From Terrimonas sp. (lineage in GTDB: Bacteria > Bacteroidota > Bacteroidia > Chitinophagales > Chitinophagaceae): a stretch of DNA of 64,000 nt. This document shows, piece after piece, positions 18,539 through 26,551 of the stretch; within the stretch, counting starts at the first letter, position 1, and every line of letters starts with the position of its first letter. The DNA is taken from positions 118,128 through 182,127 of the forward strand of contig NZ_QCZJ01000011.1 in assembly GCF_003075435.1 (NCBI RefSeq), written 5' to 3'. The position numbers and the translations under genes are program-made. The notes below the pieces were generated by a model. That model ran no database searches, was not told the origin of the DNA, and worked only from the letters and a program-made list of their open reading frames with translations.

Positions 18539-19402
18539 ATGAGCATACAGGAGCAAATCAAAAATTACATTAAAAGTCAGCCTCAGCCAAAACGCACTGA
18601 TATGCAGGTATTGCACCAGCACATGCTGCAGCTATTACCTAAAAGTAAATTATGGTTCTTAAACGGGAAAGACGATAGCGGTAAAATCGTTTCTAACCCT
18701 AATATCGGCTATGGATTGTATAGCATACAATATGCTGATGGAACAACCCGGACATTTTACCAGATTGGTCTGAGCGCCAACACAACCGGCATATCTGTTT
18801 ACATCATGGGCATTAAAGACAAAACATACTTAGTCCAAACCTATGGAACAATAATAGGAAAGGCAAGTGTGAGTGGGTATTGTATCAGGTTCAAAACGCT
18901 GAAAGATATAAACATAGGTATACTTGACGATGCAATACGTTATGGAGTTGAGTTTACATCAAACCAAAAAACTATTAACAATAGATTGAAAAGTAAAAAT
19001 GTGGGCACAACCTCAAAAGATATCCTGGAATACAATAATGCGCAAACTGCAGAAGATAAAGCAATCTGCAATTTGCTTTCTGGAGAAATATGTAAAAACC
19101 TGCCGGAAGCCGAAAACAAAATCTGGCATAGTCATCCGGTTTGGTTCCTGGATGGAAACCCTGTTACAGGTTACAGCAAACAAAAAGCAGGCATAAGACT
19201 GATGTTTTGGAGTGGTGCGGATTTTGATGAAGAACGATTAAGCATAAAAGGAAAAAAGTTTAAAGACGCTTCTATATTCTACAACTCGGTTAAGGAGATC
19301 AATACAAAGGATTTAAGCCGCTGGCTCAAAAAATCAAAATCAATACAGTGGGATTATAAAAACATAGTGAAACGAAAAGGTGTTTTAGTGCGGCTAAAAT
19401 AA
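18539..19402 (+). CDS. Tandem DUF1801 protein (two YdhG-like domains)
   Basis: 287 residues made of two YdhG/DUF1801-like halves: residues about 20-145 (ending LDDAIRYGVE) and about 175-280 (IWHSHPVWFLDGNPVTGYSKQKAGIRLMFW and the KDLSRWLKKSK segment). DUF1801 proteins normally have one such domain of about 110-140 residues, so this looks like a fusion. The function of the fold is not well established (frataxin-like topology). Third gene of the ArsR operon. Confidence 0.75.
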   Translation: MSIQEQIKNYIKSQPQPKRTDMQVLHQHMLQLLPKSKLWFLNGKDDSGKIVSNPNIGYGLYSIQYADGTTRTFYQIGLSANTTGISVYIMGIKDKTYLVQTYGTIIGKASVSGYCIRFKTLKDINIGILDDAIRYGVEFTSNQKTINNRLKSKNVGTTSKDILEYNNAQTAEDKAICNLLSGEICKNLPEAENKIWHSHPVWFLDGNPVTGYSKQKAGIRLMFWSGADFDEERLSIKGKKFKDASIFYNSVKEINTKDLSRWLKKSKSIQWDYKNIVKRKGVLVRLK

Positions 19403-19551
19403 TAATGCATGGCGTTATAACAATTAATTCGCTTACTTTTTTGCCATTAACAAATGAATTACAAAATAGTTCTGCAGATCTACATTTCATGTGCTGAAGC
19501 ATTATCTTTTCCGCATTTCGTAAACCAATACCATTAGTTTACGATGACCTT

Positions 19552-19570
19552 TGTAACCAATTTGGTTACA
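19552..19570. promoter_or_regulatory. Perfect palindromic operator TGTAACCAA-T-TTGGTTACA
   Basis: Nine-base arms around a single central T, 3 bases before the chosen ATG at 19574. It overlaps a near-consensus -7 element (GACCTTTG, 19546-19553). Such a site at a start of transcription is typical of TetR- or MarR-type repression. No regulator gene is adjacent, so the regulator must be encoded elsewhere. Confidence 0.65.
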
Positions 19571-19573
19571 GAT

Positions 19574-20824
19574 ATGAGGTTTTATCCAAAATGTTGCATG
19601 TTGATCACGATCAGCATAGCGTTGCTTTATGTTTCCCCTTCCTATGCGCAAATACTAACAGGAGAAGACAGTTTGTATGCCGGGCTTGTTTCCAGGGAGC
19701 AGGCTACCATCCTTTCCGGCTATGGCGAAGCAAAATATTCCTTAGACACAAAAAGAAAAAATGCGGAAGCGTCATTAAGCAGGGTTGTTTTGTTTGTAGG
19801 ACATAAATTCAATAAAAAAATTTCACTCTTCACAGAGCTTGAGCTGGAAGATGCGCTCGTTGTAGGGCAGTCGGGTGATGAAGCCGGTATTGGCAAAGGG
19901 GGCATCAGCATGGAGCAGGCTTTTCTTAAATTTAATCTTAACCCAACCACATATATTGTAGCTGGTTTATTTATTCCGCGTATTGGGTTTATAAACGAAA
20001 ATCATTTACCTACTACCTTTAATGGCGTTGATCGGCCGTTTCTTGAAGAGTTGATTATTCCTTCTACCTGGCGGGAAGTAGGCGTGGGCATTTACGGTGG
20101 AGTAAAAAATGTAGCGGGATTGAATTATAGTTTCGGACTTACAAATGGCTTGAATTCTGCCGGCTTCAGTAATGGCAGCGGCATACGTGATGGCAGGCAG
20201 TTAGGCTCAGCGGCAACCGGTTTAGGGCTGGGCGCCTCCGGTGCATTGCTGTACTATATTAATGATTTTCGTTTTCAGCTTTCAGGGTATATCGGCGGTT
20301 CTACTGCCGTTGAAAAAAGAATAGCTGATAGTCTTCATCTTAACAGCGGCGCTTTCGGCAACCCCGTTATGCTTGGCGATTTTAACGTACAATACGGCAA
20401 TAGTGGGTGGAATATAAGAGCTATCATCAGCTGTATTCAAATTCCAAATGCTTCAAATATTAACCAGGCTTATGCAAATAATACACCAAAGAGTATGTAT
20501 GGAGGATATGCAGAAGCAGGCTATGACCTTTTGTATTCAAAACATAAAGATGAAAAAAAGCTTATTGTATTTGGCAGATATGAGTATATGGATCTTGGTG
20601 CAACATTGCCTGGTAACGGTATAAAGAATGATGCCAACACACAGCAATATATAATTGGCGGGCTAACATACAAGCCTATACGCGGCGTCGCTATTAAAGC
20701 TGATTATGTATACCGCATAACAGGCGAACCTAATCCGGCTTTGATCATCACACCATTTCCGCAGGTTATACCGTATTATACGCATAATGGGTTCCTGAAT
20801 CTTGGTGTTGCCTATAATTTTTAA
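19574..20824 (+). CDS. Putative outer-membrane beta-barrel protein heading the imelysin operon
   Basis: 416 residues from the ATG at 19574; the ATG at 19544 lies inside the promoter. Signal peptide ends SPSYAQ. The rest has alternating barrel strands (FTELELEDALVVG, YIVAGLFIPRIGFIN, FRFQLSGYIGGS, IRAIISCIQIP, KLIVFGRYEYMDLGA) and ends in an aromatic residue (LGVAYNF), as barrels assembled by BAM do. It resembles phosphate- or alginate-selective porin-like proteins, but I cannot name the family. First gene of the cluster; its stop overlaps the next start. Confidence 0.75.
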   Translation: MRFYPKCCMLITISIALLYVSPSYAQILTGEDSLYAGLVSREQATILSGYGEAKYSLDTKRKNAEASLSRVVLFVGHKFNKKISLFTELELEDALVVGQSGDEAGIGKGGISMEQAFLKFNLNPTTYIVAGLFIPRIGFINENHLPTTFNGVDRPFLEELIIPSTWREVGVGIYGGVKNVAGLNYSFGLTNGLNSAGFSNGSGIRDGRQLGSAATGLGLGASGALLYYINDFRFQLSGYIGGSTAVEKRIADSLHLNSGAFGNPVMLGDFNVQYGNSGWNIRAIISCIQIPNASNINQAYANNTPKSMYGGYAEAGYDLLYSKHKDEKKLIVFGRYEYMDLGATLPGNGIKNDANTQQYIIGGLTYKPIRGVAIKADYVYRITGEPNPALIITPFPQVIPYYTHNGFLNLGVAYNF

Positions 20825-21249
20825 TGATGCCTACAAGAAGAAGTTTCATAAAAAAAGGGTGCGTGCATTGCGCTGCGATAATAGGTGCAGGCTTTTTGCT
20901 GGAAGGCTGCGGCAGCAGTATGCACATGTATAAAACACAGGTTAGCGATAAAAAAATAATAGTGCCGCTGAATGAATTTCCTGCGGATAAGAATATAATG
21001 GTAGTGCGTTCAAAAGATATGGAGAACGATATTTTACTGGTAAAGAAGAACGATCATTACAATGCTTTATACCTGCAGTGTACACACGAAGGAGTAGGAC
21101 TTAGCGCTACAGATAAAAAAATTGTTTGCACAGCGCATGGCAGCGTATTTGATTTTGATGGAAATGTGCTTAAAGAGCCTGCATTGAAACCACTTAAAAA
21201 ATTTGAGACATCTGTTATTGAAAATAACCTCATTATTAGTTTAACATAA
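20824..21249 (+). CDS. Rieske [2Fe-2S] protein, exported
   Basis: 141 residues. The N-terminus TRRSFIKKGC followed by a hydrophobic stretch and GCGSS suggests a Tat-like export signal and possibly a lipid anchor. The Rieske cluster ligands are present: Cys-Thr-His in LQCTHEGVG and Cys-Thr-Ala-His in VCTAHGSVFDFDG. It probably carries electrons in the periplasm between neighbouring redox proteins. The start overlaps the preceding stop by one base (TAATG), showing translational coupling. Confidence 0.88.
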   Translation: MMPTRRSFIKKGCVHCAAIIGAGFLLEGCGSSMHMYKTQVSDKKIIVPLNEFPADKNIMVVRSKDMENDILLVKKNDHYNALYLQCTHEGVGLSATDKKIVCTAHGSVFDFDGNVLKEPALKPLKKFETSVIENNLIISLT

Positions 21250-21259
21250 AAAACACATC

Positions 21260-22336
21260 ATGAAAAAAACAACCAATGTGGTACTGGTATTGCTTGCATC
21301 TGCAGGCGTTATAATGTCATCATGTAAAAAAGATGATGACAATGGGACGACAGACACTACAGCGTTAAAAACGGAAATATTGCAGGACGCTGCCAACAAA
21401 GTATGTTTGGCCAGCTACCAGGATCTGTCATCAAAAGCAGATCAATTGCTTGCTGCTGTTAATACTTTAACTATCACCACTACCGACGCAAACCTGGATA
21501 ACTGCCGCACCTTGTGGAGAAGCATACGTGAAACATGGGAGCGTTCTGAAGCCTGGTTATTTGGGCCTGTGGATGTAGATAAAATTGATCCGAGAATTGA
21601 TACATGGCCGGTAGACTTCAATGACCTGAATACAGTTTTGGCAAGCTCAGATGTTTTGGATGAAGCATATATTGACGGACTTGATGAAGAACATGACGCG
21701 TTGAAAGGTTTCCACCCGATTGAATATTTACTTTGGGGTAAAGACGGAGATAAAACAGCATCGGCATTTACCGCAAGAGAAAAAGAATATCTTGTTGGAT
21801 TAGCTCAAAATCTAAAAAAATTAACTACTGAAGTAAAGGATAGCTGGGCTGGTGGATATGCCAATACCTTGGCAACAGCAGGCAACAGTGGTAATGCTGA
21901 CTATCCTACCAAACGTGTTGCATTTGAAACTATCGTTGATGCGATGGGAGGAATATGTGATGAGGTTGCTAATGGTAAAATGAAAGATCCGTTTGAAGCC
22001 CAGGACCCTCAATTGGAAGAAAGCCCCTTTGCTCAAAACTCCATCACTGATTTTACCAACAACATTAAAGGTATTATGGATATTTACCAGGGTAAATTTA
22101 CCGAAGATGGTAAGGGGATTGAAGACCTGGTGCGTACATATAACCTTTCATTGGATAACGATATAAAAACAAAACACGGAACAGCAGTAGCTGCATTACA
22201 GGCTATAACAGTTCCTTTTGGCGAAGCAATACTTACACAGCAAACGCAGGTGCAAACGGCAATGGATAAAATAAATGAATTAGCTGAAACGCTTGCAGAT
22301 AATCTGAAACCATTTGTTCAGCAGTATGGCCAATAG
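21260..22336 (+). CDS. Imelysin (peptidase M75) family lipoprotein
   Basis: 358 residues, lipoprotein signal ending VIMSSCKKD. The imelysin GxHxxE motif is GFHPIEYLLWG. Imelysins (IrpA, EfeO and relatives) are iron-regulated periplasmic or surface proteins connected to iron uptake; peptidase activity is doubtful. It lies between the Rieske gene and the di-heme gene, a grouping that matches the known association of imelysins with DUF1111 oxidoreductases. Confidence 0.9.
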   Translation: MKKTTNVVLVLLASAGVIMSSCKKDDDNGTTDTTALKTEILQDAANKVCLASYQDLSSKADQLLAAVNTLTITTTDANLDNCRTLWRSIRETWERSEAWLFGPVDVDKIDPRIDTWPVDFNDLNTVLASSDVLDEAYIDGLDEEHDALKGFHPIEYLLWGKDGDKTASAFTAREKEYLVGLAQNLKKLTTEVKDSWAGGYANTLATAGNSGNADYPTKRVAFETIVDAMGGICDEVANGKMKDPFEAQDPQLEESPFAQNSITDFTNNIKGIMDIYQGKFTEDGKGIEDLVRTYNLSLDNDIKTKHGTAVAALQAITVPFGEAILTQQTQVQTAMDKINELAETLADNLKPFVQQYGQ

Positions 22337-22381
22337 CCTGGCAGTCTGATCATTTGCTGACAACAATTTTCTTTTTCCTTA

Positions 22382-23773
22382 ATGAATATCCCTGGACCAT
22401 ATAAAGTGTTGTTCATATTAACAATCATTGTTAGTATGATACTCTTTGCATGCAATAAGTTTGATAAAGCATATAATAACCCGGATGATGAATGGCGGAC
22501 AGGCGGTTCACAAACCGTATTTGACCAGAGCAGTAAAGCGTTCGGACATGCCTTTCCAACAGGTTTGTCCGAAACGCTTGAACGGGTGCATGAAATAGGG
22601 GATGTTCAATTCAGCTCAACATTTGTATCAGCTCCTGCACCCATTAATCCAGGGCTTGGTCCTATTTTTAATAATGTTGGCTGCGCTTCCTGCCATATAG
22701 GTGATGGCAGAGGTAAAGTACCTGGTGCAGGGGAAACTTCGGTGCTGATGCTATTCCGGATAAGTGTTGCCGGTGAAGGAGTGCATGGAGAGCCTAATCC
22801 TGTTCCCGGCTTTGGTGATCAGTTACAAAACAAGGCAAATATAGGTGTAAAAAAAGAAGCTGATGTATTGATCACTTATGATGACAAGAGCTTTTACTTT
22901 GATGATGGAGAGACATACAAATTGCGTTTTCCAACATACACGATTGCTAATACCTATACTGCTTTGCCTCCGGATGTAATGCTTTCTCCACGTGTTGCCG
23001 CGCCTGTATTCGGGCTTGGCTTGCTGGAGAGTGTAAGTGATGCGGATATTCTTGCAAGAGTAGATGAAAATGATGCAGATGGCGACGGCATTAGCGGCAG
23101 GGCAAATTATGTATGGAACTTTGTAAATGAAACCGTTTCCCCCGGACGATTTGGCTGGAAAGCAAACCAGCCGAATCTTCTGCAGCAGGTGGCGGCAGCA
23201 TATAACCAGGATATTGGTATAACAAATAAAATTTTTCCCAAAGAAAGCAGTACAGGGCAATCACAAACAGATAACCTTCAGGATGATCCTGAAATTTCTG
23301 ACAGCCTTTTATACAGTGTGGAATTTTATGTGAGAACACTTGCAGTGCCTGGCAGAAGAAATCTTGATGATGCTACCGTGCAGCAAGGCAAACAGTTGTT
23401 TACACAAGCCGGTTGCGTAAAATGCCATGTGCCTGATATGCGCACTGCCGTTAATGTAGCTTTTCCCGCGGTAAGTAACCAGTTGATCCATCCCTATACA
23501 GATTTATTGTTGCATGATATGGGTGATAGCCTTGCCGATAACCGCCCTGATTTCCTGGCAAACGGGAGAGAATGGAGAACAGCCCCTTTATGGGGAATAG
23601 GGCTTACCCAAAGGGTAAACGGACATAATAATTTTTTGCATGACGGGCGTGCCCGCAGTTTAATGGAAGCTGTTATGTGGCATGGAGGGGAAGCGCTTAA
23701 TGCAAGAGATAAAGTAAAAGCAATGAGCGCCGCAGAAAGAGCGGCATTGATAAAATTTCTCGAGTCATTGTAA
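22382..23773 (+). CDS. Di-heme oxidoreductase, DUF1111 (putative peroxidase/thiol oxidoreductase)
   Basis: 463 residues with an export or lipoprotein signal (ILFACNKFD). Two c-type heme sites are visible: CASCH near residue 101 and CVKCH near residue 346, as in the DHOR/DUF1111 family related to di-heme peroxidases. The RFGWKANQPNLLQQVAAAYNQDIGI and GREWRTAPLWGIGLTQ segments, and HNNFLHDGRARSLMEAVMWHGGEA near the end, are typical. It is the last gene of the operon, probably receiving or donating electrons via the Rieske protein. Confidence 0.9.
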   Translation: MNIPGPYKVLFILTIIVSMILFACNKFDKAYNNPDDEWRTGGSQTVFDQSSKAFGHAFPTGLSETLERVHEIGDVQFSSTFVSAPAPINPGLGPIFNNVGCASCHIGDGRGKVPGAGETSVLMLFRISVAGEGVHGEPNPVPGFGDQLQNKANIGVKKEADVLITYDDKSFYFDDGETYKLRFPTYTIANTYTALPPDVMLSPRVAAPVFGLGLLESVSDADILARVDENDADGDGISGRANYVWNFVNETVSPGRFGWKANQPNLLQQVAAAYNQDIGITNKIFPKESSTGQSQTDNLQDDPEISDSLLYSVEFYVRTLAVPGRRNLDDATVQQGKQLFTQAGCVKCHVPDMRTAVNVAFPAVSNQLIHPYTDLLLHDMGDSLADNRPDFLANGREWRTAPLWGIGLTQRVNGHNNFLHDGRARSLMEAVMWHGGEALNARDKVKAMSAAERAALIKFLESL

Positions 23774-23797
23774 ATTAATAAAAAGATTCTATCCCAT

Positions 23798-24406
23798 TTA
23801 TTTATCATCCTTTATCTTTTCGTTGTATTCCTTTACTATTTTTTCCATATCATTCCATTTATACTGTTCGTTCTCTGTTTTTTTTACCAATTCCATATCA
23901 TCCCGAAAATATTGGGAAATTTTTTGAAAAAAATAGCCTCTCTTATTTTTTATATATGAACTAGAGATTCTTGTGGCAACGTCTTCACCTGCCCTGTAGC
24001 AAAGCCAGAGTTGTTCATAGCTGTCACGCGCTCCAAATACTCCTCCAGGGTAAAGTTTGGAGAATGTGTATAATGTAACCGGTCCTCTTTGCAATACTTC
24101 AAGCCATATTTTAGTAGGCTTCTTGTCGCTTTCAAAAAAATATACATTCATCCTGTCGTATTCAAAGGTTTTGTTGTTGCTAAAGTAATATGTGATGTTT
24201 TTTATGTTATCACATTTAATGGATTGTTTTTTTGAACCATCAGATGGTTTAAAGGATATAGGCGTAGGGGAGGGGTTACCAGGTAATTCTGCAAGCCCAT
24301 CTATACTTGTCCCATCCAGAAAGGTGATTTTTGCTTTATAGTATTTTTCTGCAAAACCGTAATGATGTGCCGCCAGAATGAGCAACAGGGTAAAAATGTG
24401 TTTCAT
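23798..24406 (-). CDS. Exported protein of unknown function
   Basis: 202 residues with a signal peptide (FTLLLILAAHHYGFAEKYY). The middle contains short beta strands (KAKITFLDGTSIDGLAEL, IWLEVLQRGPVTLYT) and the C-terminus is a charged helix ending EKIKDDK. The pattern of a cell-envelope protein carrying a stretch like FLDGTSIDG is common among uncharacterised Bacteroidota proteins. No domain is recognised. It converges on the di-heme gene and is monocistronic. Confidence 0.65.
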   Translation of the reverse strand: MKHIFTLLLILAAHHYGFAEKYYKAKITFLDGTSIDGLAELPGNPSPTPISFKPSDGSKKQSIKCDNIKNITYYFSNNKTFEYDRMNVYFFESDKKPTKIWLEVLQRGPVTLYTFSKLYPGGVFGARDSYEQLWLCYRAGEDVATRISSSYIKNKRGYFFQKISQYFRDDMELVKKTENEQYKWNDMEKIVKEYNEKIKDDK

Positions 24407-24617
24407 AAAACTGAATTAATTTCTGTTGGATTTCTAAGAAACGTTATTCAGGCTGGGTATATTGCTGCCATATGTACCTGGGTAAGTTTAAGAATAATTA
24501 GCAGATACTGCTTTTGTTTTTGGGTATTTGTAAACTTTAATTTATGTTATAAATATTTTCTTATCTTTTGTTTTTTTTAATAGCGTATATATTATTTTTC
24601 AGCTAAGCCATTTTTAT

Positions 24618-25703
24618 ATGAATTTTTCCCTGTCTAAAAAACTATTGCTTTGTGTGTTATTTTTTTCTCTTTTTTCTACATTAACTGCTCAGCAAAACAA
24701 GTATGAAGCTCCGGCATTATCTGATCCCAACTCCTGGTCAATGATTATGCTACCGGATCCGCAAACCTACCAGAAGTTTGCCCGTAATCAGCCATTATTT
24801 GAACTGATGACCGCCTGGGTAAGTGAAAACATAGATAAGCTAAATATAAAACTGGTAATGTGTACCGGTGACCTGGTTGAACAAAATGAAATGATCAATC
24901 CAGATGGTACAGCAGCGAATCAGCCGAGTAAATCGCAATGGGAGTCAGTATCACAGGCATTCAGCCGTCTTGATGGGAAAGTGCCCTATATGCTTGCCGC
25001 CGGTAATCATGACTATGGCTACACCAATATCAGCACCCGTAATTCCAATTACAGCAAATATTTCCCGGTTGATAAAAACTTTCTTACCCAAAAAGGGGTT
25101 CGGGAAGTTGCTTTGAATGGTAATAACATCCCCTCATTGGAAAACGCGGCATATGAATTTACCTCGCCGCAGGGAAGAAAATTTTTATTGCTTACACTGG
25201 AATTTGCACCAAGAGATACGATTCTTGCATGGGCAAAAAGTACGGTTGCGCAGGAGAAATATAAAAACCATACAGCGATAGTACTTACACATTCTTATCT
25301 CAATGCAAAAAATGAACAGATAGAGAAAGAGAATTATAAAATTGCCGAAGGCAATTATGGCGCTGCAATATGGCGCAAATTAGTTCAGCCTTCAGCCAAT
25401 ATACAACTGGTATTTTCAGGTCATATAGGCGCGCCGGATAATGCGAGGGAACATGTTGGCTTCAGGCAGGATAAAAACGCAGTAGGTAAAAAAGTAAGCC
25501 AGATGGTGTTTAATGCGCAGGCTATGGGTGGCGGCTGGTATGGCAATGGAGGAGATGGCTGGTTGCGTATACTGGAGTTTTTGCCGGATGGAAAAACCGT
25601 TAAGGTAAAAACCTTTTCTCCATTTTTTGCCATATCACCAACAACACAGCAGTTCGCCTGGAGAACAGAAACGTATGATCAGTTTGAGTTTAGTATTGAT
25701 TAG
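24618..25703 (+). CDS. Secreted calcineurin-like metallophosphoesterase
   Basis: 361 residues with a signal peptide ending TLTAQQ. Metallophosphoesterase motifs run in order: MLPDPQTYQ (first Asp, with Gln replacing the usual His), MCTGDLVEQ, LAAGNHDYG, VLTHSYL and FSGHIGAPDNA. It acts on phosphate esters outside the cytoplasm; the substrate is unknown. The GGGWYGNGGDGWLRILEFLPDGKTVKVKTFSP tail is common in Bacteroidota members. Monocistronic, with no clear promoter identified. Confidence 0.87.
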   Translation: MNFSLSKKLLLCVLFFSLFSTLTAQQNKYEAPALSDPNSWSMIMLPDPQTYQKFARNQPLFELMTAWVSENIDKLNIKLVMCTGDLVEQNEMINPDGTAANQPSKSQWESVSQAFSRLDGKVPYMLAAGNHDYGYTNISTRNSNYSKYFPVDKNFLTQKGVREVALNGNNIPSLENAAYEFTSPQGRKFLLLTLEFAPRDTILAWAKSTVAQEKYKNHTAIVLTHSYLNAKNEQIEKENYKIAEGNYGAAIWRKLVQPSANIQLVFSGHIGAPDNAREHVGFRQDKNAVGKKVSQMVFNAQAMGGGWYGNGGDGWLRILEFLPDGKTVKVKTFSPFFAISPTTQQFAWRTETYDQFEFSID

Positions 25704-25777
25704 AAACTTGCTGTAAAAACAGCATCATTAAAAGCTATATCATTTAGGAGGACTATTTTTGTTGTTATGCAAGGGTA

Positions 25778-25793
25778 GTCCGCCGCGGCGGAC
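25778..25793. repeat. 16-bp GC palindrome
   Basis: GTCCGCCGCGGCGGAC is perfectly self-complementary and much richer in GC than its surroundings. It lies 75 bases after the metallophosphoesterase stop; it could be the core of a hairpin or a protein-binding site. Confidence 0.6.
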
Positions 25794-25900
25794 AAATAAA
25801 ACTTCTGTATTTTTTCTGCAAACAGGTAGCCGCTACGCGGCAGGATGCTGGTTGCAGCTTATAAGTTCCCGGCTTACCGGTTGCAATATTCACTGGTTAT

Positions 25901-25992
25901 TTCACAGAGGTACACGAAGGGTACACAAAGAGCCACAAAGAATAATAAAACACTCTGTGTAACTTTGTGTACCCTTCGTGGCTCTTTGTGTA
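25901..25992. repeat. Long inverted repeat of ACACAAAG/ACGAAGGG words
   Basis: Left arm 25901-25940, right arm 25952-25992. The arms share a core (ACGAAGGGTACACAAAG) and are each made of near-repeating words (CACAAAG, CACGAAG, CACAGAG). It would form an imperfect hairpin of about 40 bp with a loop of about 11 bases. Open frames through it are by-products of the repeat. Confidence 0.7.
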
Positions 25993-26078
25993 ACAAACCC
26001 ATTTCCGCCGGGCAGACACCGAAATTCGTGGCAGGAAATATAACAGGGGTTATTTAAAAATAACTTCGCGCATGCCCA

Positions 26079-26167
26079 ATACACAGAATGGAATACGGAT
26101 AAAACGGATATGGCGGTTATTCGCGGAATGTACCCGTGTTTATCAGTATCATCTGTATATTCCGTGT
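26079..26167. repeat. Second word-built inverted repeat (ACACGGAATA, AACGGATA)
   Basis: The left part (26079-26115, with ACGGATAAAACGGATATGG) and the right part (26117-26167, with CATCTGTATATTCCGTGT) are loosely complementary. It is separate from the hairpin at 25901 and uses a different vocabulary. It sits just downstream of the convergent DUF488 gene. Confidence 0.5.
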
Positions 26168-26195
26168 GCTATCCTATAAAAAAACATAATCTCTG

Positions 26196-26540
26196 CTATT
26201 TCCCTCTTAAGTACTCCGCAAGCACAATTGCCTGGTTGTAATTTTCATTTTTTGCACCGTAAAGCAATGTTACGGTAGTATGCTCTTTCAGCACCTGCTT
26301 CATTTCCTTTAAGGCCGGTTGCCCTTTCAGTTCTCCGTAGTATTTTTTTCTGAAAGTATCCCATTTCTCAGCTTCATGATTAAACCATTTTCTTAATGCT
26401 GTTGAGGGCGCTATTTCTTTTAACCAGAGATCTATATGCGCATCTTCTTTTTTTATTCCCCTGGGCCATAACCTGTCTACCAGCACACGGTAGCCGTCAT
26501 GCTTATCAGCAGGCTCATATACGCGTTTGATTTTTATCAT
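26196..26540 (-). CDS. DUF488 family protein
   Basis: 114 residues, typical length. Recognised by KIKRVYEPADKHDGYRVLVDRLWPRGI, EIAPSTALRKWF and TVTLLYGAKNENYNQAIVLAEYL. The family is small, cytoplasmic and of unknown biochemical role, though common in bacteria. It lies 11 bases downstream of the PLP-enzyme gene on the same strand, so the two are probably co-transcribed. Confidence 0.88.
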   Translation of the reverse strand: MIKIKRVYEPADKHDGYRVLVDRLWPRGIKKEDAHIDLWLKEIAPSTALRKWFNHEAEKWDTFRKKYYGELKGQPALKEMKQVLKEHTTVTLLYGAKNENYNQAIVLAEYLRGK

Positions 26541-26551
26541 AGTAGTTCTAA

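Noticed and set aside
25759..26084. Short frames through the 25901-25992 hairpin
   Set aside because: They are generated by the repeat words and have no protein-like composition.
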